In this document: piece after piece, positions 1-6,654 of the stretch
How positions within the stretch are numbered: position 1 is the stretch's first letter
Layout of the letters: each line of letters opens with the position of its first letter
DNA from: CAZGCA01 sp964524145
GTDB lineage: Bacteria > Hydrogenedentota > CAZGCA01
DNA: 8,756 bases
Assembly (NCBI GenBank): GCA_964524145.1
Contig: CAZGCA010000132.1
Location: 1 to 8,756 of the forward strand
Reading direction: 5' to 3'
The notes under the pieces: model-generated
The model's input: the letters and a program-made list of their open reading frames with translations, nothing else
What the model was told of the DNA's origin: nothing
Database searches by the model: none
Translations under genes and position numbers: made by a program

Positions 1-577
1 ACAACAGTTTTCCCAGTGACAGTTAGCATATCAGAAACCCGCCTCGTGCTCAACCACTAAGATCCCCCCGACGGTTCCGGAAACATGAAGGACCCTAGCG
101 TATTGGAGCCCCAGCTCTACAACAAGACACCGCAAATCCGTATGTGCGACGGCATGACGTCTGAAGAATGTCGAAACATGGAGCTAACCAATGACTTAGA
201 GAGCATCGCTCGAGGCCCGGAGATTCGCTGAGTCCAAAATGAGTGGGCTCGACACTCTAGAACCGCCGCTACGAGTGTGCCGTTCTTCGCTGACGCAAAA
301 CAGATGTGGAGCCTAATTGGACGGACTGTGTGGCAGTGTTATCGGCCAGAGCTGCAAATGGTCCGGATAGCCACCGGAGGGATAAGGCGCCCGTGACTTA
401 TCTGAAACGCCCAGACTGCTCTATTCAACCACCGGCTGAGTGCCCACGCTGCTCCAGCCTGTACTGGTGGCGTCGACGTGCGTCACCCGCCCCACTACCG
501 GTCGCGTCGACTCTATCTCCGCAGAGCCGATCTGACGGCCTTCGAAGCTCTTCGGATCGAATCGTCGCAATCGGGAA
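1..577. other. No gene recognised (left flank)
   Basis: No convincing gene is seen here. All three minus-strand frames contain stops within the first 60 bases. One plus-strand frame is open from the window edge to a TAA at 58-60 (19 codons) and could be the tail of a gene that starts outside, but it is too short to judge. A 98-codon plus-strand reading at 306-602 is antisense to the 3' end of the pseudopilin gene, lacks family motifs and looks like a chance frame. Just after the pseudopilin stop I see only a 4-base stem (CGAA/TTCG near 543-554) with no T-run, so no terminator is called. Confidence 0.6.
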
Positions 578-1450
578 TCACGGAAGCGCCGGCCCGATAT
601 AATCCATGAACGAGGCCCATGTCCTGCAAACGGGATAGTCGCCGGGGTACTTGATGAACTCGACGTGTCCGTCCATAAGCAGAACGTTCCCGCCGCCGGG
701 AACGTGGTTGTACGTTTCGACACTGGTCCCGACTTGGTCGTACATGACGGGGACCTCCGACTGGGCTTGAGCGCTGGCGGCCGGGTTGTTGATGTCCGTT
801 ATGAAGAACCGCTCAATGCCCTCCCGCAAACGGTACACCGTGCCCCCGCTCGTGAGACTTACGTCTCTCTCGTATCCCTCCGGACTCCACTCGCCGGCCA
901 TGCCCACAAGGCTTGCTAGGCCAATGACGAAGGTCGGGTCGACGGCCGCCGCATCTTCGGAGTTCTCGTCATAGCCGGCCACCAGGTAATGCTCGGGCAT
1001 CAGGGCCCATCCAAGATAGTTGTAGGACGCGTAATCAATCCTGCAGGGGTCGATACCAGCGCTCGGATCGCCTCCAATGTTCCACCGGCCGGGGTTTATG
1101 GCGTAGTAGTCCGAAGGACACGCCAAGACATTGACGTCGCTCAAATATTCCGGATAGACGGCCGGTGCGTCAAACACCAAGTGGAGCCATTGATCGTGAC
1201 CTGCGGGCGGCAAAGCGTTCTTTTGGGTGCAGTTATCGCCCTTGTACTTCTTCAGGCTCGGCCACTTGCCGTCCCACTCGTTCGCGTACATCTTGAACAC
1301 CAGACCCATCTGTTTCAAGTTGTTGGCGCACGATGCCCGACGTGCCGCTTCTCGTGCGCGAGCAAGCGCCGGCAGCAGTATCGCCGCCAGGATGCCAATG
1401 ATCGCGATGACCACCAGCAACTCGATGAGCGTAAATCCTTTCGCCGTCAT
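578..1450 (-). CDS. Type II secretion/type IV pilin-like pseudopilin, H-x-DG class (DUF1559-like)
   Basis: This 290-residue protein has a class III (prepilin) signal. The short basic leader MTAKG is followed by FTLIELLVVIAIIG and a hydrophobic helix to about residue 29. Cleavage by prepilin peptidase is expected between G5 and F6, leaving the conserved Glu at mature position 5 (E10). The helix continues into a charged segment (RAREAARRASCANNLKQMG) typical of the large families in planctomycetes and relatives. The globular part carries the usual CPSD motif (C111). The C-terminus has the processing-associated signature: H249, a glycine-rich stretch, then DGHVEF at 260-265. The spacing is H-x10-DG rather than the common H-x9-DG. 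Five cysteines (41, 74, 111, 136, 275) could form disulfides. The start is fixed by a full AAGGAGGT. No pilus or secretion machinery is nearby, so the protein depends on components encoded elsewhere. Its function is unknown; members are thought to be surface or periplasmic pseudopilins. Confidence 0.93.
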   Translation of the reverse strand: MTAKGFTLIELLVVIAIIGILAAILLPALARAREAARRASCANNLKQMGLVFKMYANEWDGKWPSLKKYKGDNCTQKNALPPAGHDQWLHLVFDAPAVYPEYLSDVNVLACPSDYYAINPGRWNIGGDPSAGIDPCRIDYASYNYLGWALMPEHYLVAGYDENSEDAAAVDPTFVIGLASLVGMAGEWSPEGYERDVSLTSGGTVYRLREGIERFFITDINNPAASAQAQSEVPVMYDQVGTSVETYNHVPGGGNVLLMDGHVEFIKYPGDYPVCRTWASFMDYIGPALP

Positions 1451-1458
1451 AGTTGGAG

Positions 1459-1466
1459 ACCTCCTT
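1459..1466 (-). promoter_or_regulatory. Shine-Dalgarno of pseudopilin gene
   Basis: On the minus strand AAGGAGGT lies eight bases before the ATG at 1450. It is a complete match to the anti-Shine-Dalgarno sequence. It fixes the start codon and suggests efficient translation. Confidence 0.9.
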
Positions 1467-1500
1467 CTTCCAGGATTAGAGTACCGGTAGCTTCAGACTG

Positions 1501-1529
1501 AGTGTAACGCAACCGCAAGGTCTTGTCAA
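1501..1529 (-). promoter_or_regulatory. Sigma-70-type promoter of pseudopilin gene
   Basis: On the minus strand a perfect TTGACA (1524-1529) is followed by a 17-base spacer and TACACT (1501-1506, four of six consensus bases). Transcription would start near 1494, giving a leader of about 45 bases with the Shine-Dalgarno in it. The pseudopilin can therefore be expressed independently of the upstream hydrolase gene. This is read by eye from consensus. Confidence 0.7.
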
Positions 1530-1539
1530 TTCTCAAACT

Positions 1540-1558
1540 CCGGGATCCATAGTCCCGG
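1540..1558. repeat. Inverted repeat CCGGGA-N7-TCCCGG upstream of pseudopilin promoter
   Basis: Perfect 6-base arms at 1540-1545 and 1553-1558 surround a 7-base centre, ten bases upstream of the -35 box of the pseudopilin promoter. The place fits a regulator site. It could also be a small hairpin, but there is no T-run on the minus strand and the site is over 350 bases beyond the hydrolase stop, so a terminator role is less likely. Confidence 0.35.
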
Positions 1559-1914
1559 CTTTCTAATTGTCCGAACGATACACCCCTTACCGCATTCAGC
1601 TTGCTCTATCATCGCCGGACATGACTCAGGAAGCCCGCAACGCCGCGCTTCAGTCTGCAAAACGGTACTCAATATCCGTATGCGCAACTGCCCGGGATTG
1701 CGATGGCGAGATACCCTGCTGTTGCCTGAGATAGTCTAATTCCCTGATAAGAAAACCGTCTCCATCTCGAATGTGCCCATTGAGTCTAGAAGGTAGGGCG
1801 AAATCGGGGCGGTTCTGGCAAGTCATGCATCTGCTATTACATATTACACGGATTCCGGATAGTCTTCTGGCACAGGCGATGAGGCGTTCCGGGTAAATCC
1901 GGGACCTTCGTTGT

Positions 1915-4506
1915 CTAGGAATGAATCGGCAGACTGAATGGTACATGCGATCGAAAACCGTAGTGCGTTTCGAAGCGCATGTGACCCGAGAGTTCAGACA
2001 GACTTTCTTCTGTCTCCAGACTTATCGTCGCGCTCGCATGTGGCCCGATATCTGGCACCTGATACTCTCTCCGGTCGACTTCTACCACAAACCGCCTTAA
2101 TGTGAATGCGCGCTTGTTGGTAACCCTGAGTTTGGCGTGGCCACGCTCTTGTTCTAGAATAGAGATCTTCGCATCGGCGAACACATCGATAAATGCTGTC
2201 TCCATCCCACGGTCGACCTCAAGGTCTTTGTTGAATACACCCGGGTGATGGTTGCTCATCCACTTATCGTACATGAATCCGCCACTCATCCCATTCTCGA
2301 TGCCCCATTCATACAGCCCATAAATGGCTTCCACACCTTTTTCCGGGACGGGGCCATGGTAGGAATTATACTCCGTGTAAATAATCGGTAGCCCGTGTTC
2401 CTTTGCGATATTGATGCTGCGCTGTATAAGCGGATGGCGATCTTCCGGTGTCTGGCCCGGCGCGAAGTAGTAATTAACCGCCATGACGTCCTGCCCCTGC
2501 CAACGATCTTGACCGTAAAGATTTGCGTAATGTACCGGCCTGCCAAACGGGTCGTAATGCTTGTACAAAGGGTACATCGAAACCAGAAAGTCCGTCGTCT
2601 CATTCCCGATCTCGTTGCAGGAGTTCCAAAGCAGCACGCCCGGGTGTTCGCGATAGTCCGCAATAAAGTCTCGTGCTTTGGCGCGTGCGTGGGCCATAGG
2701 CCGTTCGTCGAATTCGGCAAAGATCTCATCTGTGGAAGCACAGCTGAACGGCGCGAGTACGGACCATGCAAGGTTCTCCTCGTGGGCCATTTCAATCTGC
2801 CAAAGCGGCGGATAATCGCCACGAAGCATGTTAAAGCCCAGTCGCTTGAAGATTCGGAGCATCCGCCGGGACCGGTCCGGGTCGCCGGCGTCGAGGCTGT
2901 GGACATTGACCCCCTTCACCAAGAACGGTTCGCCATTCAAATGGATCTGCCCGTTCCGCGCCTCGACTACCGTTGCCAGTAGCCGTTGCGGGAGCCCTTG
3001 ACGAACCGCAAGGTCAGGGTCGCTGTATTCAATTCGATACTCGCCAAGAAACGGTCTGGCGAGAATTCCTTCGCCCAGATCTGCGCCCGTGCCCGAAGCA
3101 ACCAACTCCTCGTTGGCATAAAAACGCAACCGGAGTTGAGCTCCCTCGATGCCCAACCGTCCTAGAATGCGCACCCGTGGCCCCTCAGAGGTGAAGACGA
3201 TCGAGTTTTCGCGCCAAATGTTTCGGGCCGTGTCAATTCGTTTAGTTGCGCCGATAGGCTCCTTAAGGGCGTCCAGGGCGTATTTCAACGATCGATCAGC
3301 GCCTCCGTGGTCGCCGCTTTTCAAGCGTTCCGCAGCCAGGTCGCGGTGGGCGCTTGCTACATCGAACTGCACGAGCGCTTGAACGCTGGTACTCACTTCG
3401 GCTTTTAGCCTGGCTAATCCCGCCTCGACCGCTGCCATCTGGTTCATGATCGCGTCGCTGTTCGTGCATGACAGTTCGTACGACGCGACAACGTCGGCGT
3501 TTGAATCGCGGACGACGGCCCGTGCACCGGCTTCTGGTATCGTCGCTTCCAGCACAGTAGTCCCTTCCAAGTCGACGGAGAGGCCGGGTGGAACAATCGC
3601 GAACCGATGTTCCGAACCTTTACTGAGCGTGAAGCCGTCCAACGCCGTAGCTTTGATTTCCACATCGCCCTGCAAAATGGCCAATGAATAGCTCTCATGA
3701 GCTTTCGTGACGTTGCAATAGAGGTTCAAGAGATGGGGCTGGCCGCAGATTGTCTTGTCCTGCAAAGGTACCAAATAAAGATCCGGTGCCACGGGACGAA
3801 TGTCGTCCGGGGAAAACGCGAAGTAGGCTATTGCGATATCCCCGGAACCTATACGAAACCCCAGGCGTTTCATCGGCCATCTCTCGACGGATGTTTGCAG
3901 GACCCACGTATCGGGCTCCTCGCGGTGTGCAGGCCAGTACTTTGCAGAAACGTTGCCGCCTTCATATCGGACCTTCTGCCAAATCCAGTTTGTCTTGTTC
4001 CACTCGTCTGTTACGAGACCGACGCCGCTTTGTTCCGCATACGCGATTTCACGGGACTCGTTCAGCTTGGCCCGGATATGCAACCCTGAATCGTTATCCT
4101 GTTCCAGCCAGATCATGGGCCGGATTGTCTTGGTGTTTCGCTCTACACTTATGTCTTCACCGTATTGCGCATTGAACAGGAGTATTCCATCGGCGTCACG
4201 ATCCAACGGTTCAAGCTCACGATACAAAACGACCAGCGTGCCGTCGCCTGCTTTCACGGCGCGAGCGAGACCCATCACATGGTCACCTTCGACTTGTAAG
4301 ACTTGCGGGCCATACCCTGGTGGTGCAGTGGGATCTGTGTCGAGCTTGACCGTAGCGTCACCGGCAAAATCGAGTATCTCCCAGCCATCGAGCGACGCAA
4401 ATCGATCTTCAAGAAGCGGTTGGCCGATAACCTGACTGGGATACAGGCAAATCAGCAGGACAAGGGTTATGCCGCACGGTGTCGTCCGACTCAGCATGTT
4501 TCGCAT
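1915..4506 (-). CDS. Exported GH2-like (beta-galactosidase/glucuronidase clan) TIM-barrel glycoside hydrolase with N-terminal jelly-roll domain
   Basis: Predicted secreted glycosidase, 863 residues from the ATG at 4506. That start gives a normal signal peptide (MRNMLSRTTP, then a hydrophobic run ending near VIGQP) and has AAGGA eight bases upstream. An in-frame ATG at 4542 would add 12 residues before the signal. Numbering here is from 4506. Residues about 30-240 look like a concanavalin/LamG-type beta-sandwich (LLEDRFASLDGWE, then a Trp-rich end). Residues about 240-350 are beta-rich. Residues about 355-420 are helical and charged. Residues about 435-515 resemble an Ig-like strand domain. 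Residues about 518-780 are the (beta/alpha)8 barrel, opening with the GH2-type IHLNGEPFLVKGVNVHS. The expected catalytic pair is visible: acid/base E632 in WNSCNEIGNE and nucleophile E712 in IIYTEYNS. A short beta C-terminus follows. The order differs from classical GH2 enzymes, which begin with a sugar-binding jelly-roll directly joined to an Ig domain. The substrate is unknown; a beta-galactoside, beta-glucuronide or beta-mannoside is possible. Confidence 0.87.
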   Translation of the reverse strand: MRNMLSRTTPCGITLVLLICLYPSQVIGQPLLEDRFASLDGWEILDFAGDATVKLDTDPTAPPGYGPQVLQVEGDHVMGLARAVKAGDGTLVVLYRELEPLDRDADGILLFNAQYGEDISVERNTKTIRPMIWLEQDNDSGLHIRAKLNESREIAYAEQSGVGLVTDEWNKTNWIWQKVRYEGGNVSAKYWPAHREEPDTWVLQTSVERWPMKRLGFRIGSGDIAIAYFAFSPDDIRPVAPDLYLVPLQDKTICGQPHLLNLYCNVTKAHESYSLAILQGDVEIKATALDGFTLSKGSEHRFAIVPPGLSVDLEGTTVLEATIPEAGARAVVRDSNADVVASYELSCTNSDAIMNQMAAVEAGLARLKAEVSTSVQALVQFDVASAHRDLAAERLKSGDHGGADRSLKYALDALKEPIGATKRIDTARNIWRENSIVFTSEGPRVRILGRLGIEGAQLRLRFYANEELVASGTGADLGEGILARPFLGEYRIEYSDPDLAVRQGLPQRLLATVVEARNGQIHLNGEPFLVKGVNVHSLDAGDPDRSRRMLRIFKRLGFNMLRGDYPPLWQIEMAHEENLAWSVLAPFSCASTDEIFAEFDERPMAHARAKARDFIADYREHPGVLLWNSCNEIGNETTDFLVSMYPLYKHYDPFGRPVHYANLYGQDRWQGQDVMAVNYYFAPGQTPEDRHPLIQRSINIAKEHGLPIIYTEYNSYHGPVPEKGVEAIYGLYEWGIENGMSGGFMYDKWMSNHHPGVFNKDLEVDRGMETAFIDVFADAKISILEQERGHAKLRVTNKRAFTLRRFVVEVDRREYQVPDIGPHASATISLETEESLSELSGHMRFETHYGFRSHVPFSLPIHS

Positions 4507-4514
4507 GAGGTTTG

Positions 4515-4519
4515 TCCTT
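4515..4519 (-). promoter_or_regulatory. Shine-Dalgarno deciding the hydrolase start
   Basis: AAGGA on the minus strand sits eight bases before the ATG at 4506. The alternative ATG at 4542 has only a weak AGGTG upstream and would put 12 polar residues ahead of the signal peptide, so 4506 is preferred. Confidence 0.7.
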
Positions 4520-4574
4520 ATCACCAATTCTTGTTGATCCATGTAGCCACACCTGCGACCGCCGCGGCCCAGCT

Positions 4575-4603
4575 AGTATATATGGAGTGAAGGCCACCGT
4601 CAA
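4575..4603 (-). promoter_or_regulatory. Sigma-70-type promoter of the GH2-like gene
   Basis: On the minus strand TTGACG (4598-4603, five of six) is separated by exactly 17 bases from TATACT (4575-4580, five of six). Transcription would begin near 4568, leaving a leader of about 60 bases to the preferred ATG. A GC-rich palindrome GCCGCGGC (4561-4568) lies right at the predicted start point and could be an operator, though it may be chance. Confidence 0.75.
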
Positions 4604-4750
4604 CGCTCGCTCTGGCAACAGAACGTGTTGAAATGAATCTCGAGATATCGACCGGGCGGGATTTCGTCGTATTGTGACACCCACGGCCGCATCCGCTGTA
4701 GCCGGTCGTGCAGGGAATGCCGCACCGTAGCGGGCCGTAGTGCCTGTGGC

Positions 4751-4779
4751 TGGACTCATCGGTGGCGACGTGGTAGACT
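4751..4779 (+). promoter_or_regulatory. Possible promoter for the plus-strand carbohydrate genes
   Basis: TGGACT (4751-4756, four of six) and TAGACT (4774-4779, four of six) are spaced by 17 bases. A start near 4786 would coincide with the palindrome GATCATGATC and give a leader of about 265 bases to the lipoprotein ATG at 5050. The match is moderate and nothing better was seen nearer the gene. Confidence 0.3.
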
Positions 4780-5049
4780 GCACGATCATGATCCGAGCAT
4801 CAAGGGAATGGAAGGCAATCAGGACTGAAGGTGACTGACATGTATCGCGCTACATTCTCCTCAATCGGCCTGGGTGTTAGCCTGCTGTTTTCGCCGGAGG
4901 TCGTGGCGAAACGTCGGAAATGCCCATGGACACAAGGAGCGCGACCGAGGCCATCGCAGGCGTACTTGAACAGTACGTCGAGAAGGCCGACCGAGCGCGA
5001 CGCAGTAGGCATCGGCAGATCCGGTGTTGTAGTAGAGCTGTGGCGAGAA

Positions 5050-6627
5050 ATGCGGGCTGGAGGAGTTGCTGTCGTTCTGCTTCTGCTCTGTGGATGCGGA
5101 TGCCTGCGGGCAGGAGTCGAAGGGCCGCCACAATCGCTCCTGACCGAGGCGATGATGTTCAGGAACGCACAGTCTCTCCGTGCGTCCAGCTACGACCGTA
5201 CCGGCGGGAACGCAGACTGGCAGACTTTCGAGCCGGGCCAGACGCTGCCACTGGCGGAAGTGAACGGCGCAGGCTGTATAAAACACATCTACTGGACCTA
5301 CATTATTGGCGATGAGCAAACCCGAGAGCATCTTTTCCGCGACATGATTCTCCGTATGTACTGGGACGGGGAGAAGTCGCCCAGCGTCGAGTGTCCCATC
5401 GGTGATTTCTTCGGCGTGTCAAACTGCATGCTCCGCCCCATACGGTCGCTGGTGCTGGTCACCAATCCGGGTAGCGGTGCATCACCGGCCAGCTGGGGAT
5501 TCAACAGCTACTTCCCGATGCCTTTCTTGAATGGAGCGCGCATCGAGGTGACCAACGAGGCGAAAGTCCCAATCGGGATCTGGTACCACATCGATTTCGA
5601 GACCTACCCGGAAGCGCCGCAATGGCTTGACGATGCGGGCCGATTCCACGCGCAGTTCCGGCGTGCCAAGACCACAGCCATTATGGCTCCCGGGGGAACC
5701 AACACCACCGGCGAGGAGAACTACGTCATACTCGAGGCTGCCGGCCGCGGCAACCTGGCCGGATACATGCTCAGCGTGGATAACGTTAAAGGTGGCTGGT
5801 GGGGCGAAGGGGACGACATGGTGTTTGTGGACGGCGAGTCATGGCCGCCCTCTTTCCACGGGACTGGAAGCGAAGAGATCTTCGGGGGCGGCGCCGGTCC
5901 CAACGTCGAGTACTCGGGCCCCTACACCGGGTTTCATGTCGTTGAGAACCGTCTGGGAGAACCATGGTACGGCAAGAACGGGATGTACCGGTTCTTCGTG
6001 CACGATCCCATACGGTTTCACGAGTCCATACGAGTCACGATCGAACACGGGCACGCCAACGACCTCGCCAACGACTACTCGAGCGTCGCCTACTGGTACC
6101 AAGAGGAACCGCATGCACCGTTTCCCGATCTGCCTTCCCAGGAGGGAAGGGCCATCGTGAAATACCCTCCCGACTCCCATGTCGAGGGGGCTATCGAGGC
6201 CGAACTCCTTCTGGGAAGCGGCACGAGTTCCGGCGATCCGGCCCAGGCGTTGCGGTTTCCGGGCGAATGGAGCGCGGGACGTTTCCTATGGTATCTGGGC
6301 AACGCTCCGGACGACTTCATCAGTGTCAAGGTCCCCGTCGACGCGGACGGCGTCTACGACGTCGTGATGTACCTGACCAAAGCAAGCGATTTCGGCACGT
6401 TCCAGCTCAAGGTGGACGGCAAAGACGTGGGGGAGCCGTTCGACGGGTACAACGGTGAAGGAGGCATGGTTGCGACTCATGTCATTCGCGCGGAGGAGGT
6501 TAGCTTCGGCACTGTGAACCTTGCCGCAGGCGATCACACGTTCGAGTTCCGGCTTGTCGGAAAGAACGAGGCCGCCACTTCCTATATGATCGGCATCGAC
6601 TGTATCGTGCTCCGGCGCCACGAATAG
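5050..6627 (+). CDS. DUF2961 / glycoside hydrolase family 172 lipoprotein with C-terminal beta-sandwich domain
   Basis: Protein of 525 residues from the ATG at 5050. It opens with a lipoprotein-type signal MRAGGVAVVLLLLCGCGC; the likely lipobox is L-C-G-C with C16 lipidated, placing it in the cell envelope. Residues about 32-370 match DUF2961 (GH172): SYDRTGGNADW near 47-57, AGCIKHIYWT near 74-83, CPIGDFFG at 115-122 and the family hallmark GTGSEEIFGGG at 271-281. GH172 members studied so far act on alpha-D-arabinofuranosides or fructofuranosides and use two glutamates. E275 in GTGSE is the most likely first one; the second is not assigned (E287 and E299 are candidates). Residues about 380-525 form an extra domain starting EGAIEAELLL and ending GDHTFEF...IGIDCIVL, which resembles a CBM6/35-like carbohydrate-binding sandwich. 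The ribosome site is weak (GGCGAG), but the signal peptide favours this start over the upstream in-frame GTG at 4831 or ATG at 4840. It leads a three-gene set. Confidence 0.88.
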   Translation: MRAGGVAVVLLLLCGCGCLRAGVEGPPQSLLTEAMMFRNAQSLRASSYDRTGGNADWQTFEPGQTLPLAEVNGAGCIKHIYWTYIIGDEQTREHLFRDMILRMYWDGEKSPSVECPIGDFFGVSNCMLRPIRSLVLVTNPGSGASPASWGFNSYFPMPFLNGARIEVTNEAKVPIGIWYHIDFETYPEAPQWLDDAGRFHAQFRRAKTTAIMAPGGTNTTGEENYVILEAAGRGNLAGYMLSVDNVKGGWWGEGDDMVFVDGESWPPSFHGTGSEEIFGGGAGPNVEYSGPYTGFHVVENRLGEPWYGKNGMYRFFVHDPIRFHESIRVTIEHGHANDLANDYSSVAYWYQEEPHAPFPDLPSQEGRAIVKYPPDSHVEGAIEAELLLGSGTSSGDPAQALRFPGEWSAGRFLWYLGNAPDDFISVKVPVDADGVYDVVMYLTKASDFGTFQLKVDGKDVGEPFDGYNGEGGMVATHVIRAEEVSFGTVNLAAGDHTFEFRLVGKNEAATSYMIGIDCIVLRRHE

Positions 6628-6654
6628 CGCTGTCCTCGCTTCGAAAGGTTCGGT

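Larger units (their letters stand above)
1451..1914. other. Intergenic region between hydrolase and pseudopilin genes
   Basis: Apart from the promoter, ribosome site and inverted repeat listed separately, I see nothing definite here. A 98-codon minus-strand frame (1650-1946) overlaps the hydrolase 3' end by 32 bases. It has no recognisable domain and no good ribosome site, so it is not called a gene. Shortly after the hydrolase stop, 1888-1905 has two CCGG-containing segments (TTCCGG and CCGGGA) that can pair weakly, but the minus-strand pairing has a mismatch and no T-run, so it is not called a terminator. Confidence 0.5.
4507..5049. other. Divergent intergenic region between hydrolase and GH172 genes
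   Basis: This stretch separates the two head-to-head units. It holds the minus-strand promoter and a weaker plus-strand candidate. It also has two perfect 10-base palindromes, ATCTCGAGAT (4637-4646) and GATCATGATC (4784-4793), possible regulator sites. From GTG 4831 a frame runs in phase into the GH172 gene (73 extra codons). The ATG at 4840 in that frame has a fair AAGGTG upstream, but the translated extension is basic and unlike the family. Another frame from 4926 reads MDTRSATEAIAGVLEQY, faintly like the first helix of SnoaL/NTF2-like proteins, with nothing recognisable after it. Neither is called a gene. Confidence 0.5.

Noticed and set aside
989..1501. 170-codon plus-strand frame antisense to the pseudopilin
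   Set aside because: The minus-strand gene has an unmistakable prepilin signal, promoter and Shine-Dalgarno; this one has none.
1148..1861. ATTCCGGATAG present twice (near 1148 and 1851)
   Set aside because: An 11-base repeat is expected several times by chance in a window of this size, and one copy is inside a coding region.
1888..1905. Possible terminator after the hydrolase gene
   Set aside because: Only a short CCGG stem with a mismatch on the minus strand and no T-run.
1650..1946. 98-codon minus-strand frame in the gap after the hydrolase
   Set aside because: No domain, many Arg and Cys residues, no good ribosome site and overlap with the hydrolase 3' end.
4920..5315. 131-codon plus-strand frame starting with a SnoaL-like helix
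   Set aside because: Only about 20 residues resemble anything; the rest is an Arg/Cys-rich shadow of the GH172 frame, and there is no suitable ribosome site.
4861..5331. 156-codon minus-strand frame opposite the GH172 gene start
   Set aside because: Low-complexity Ser/Arg/Gln-rich translation opposite a gene with a clear signal peptide and DUF2961 motifs.
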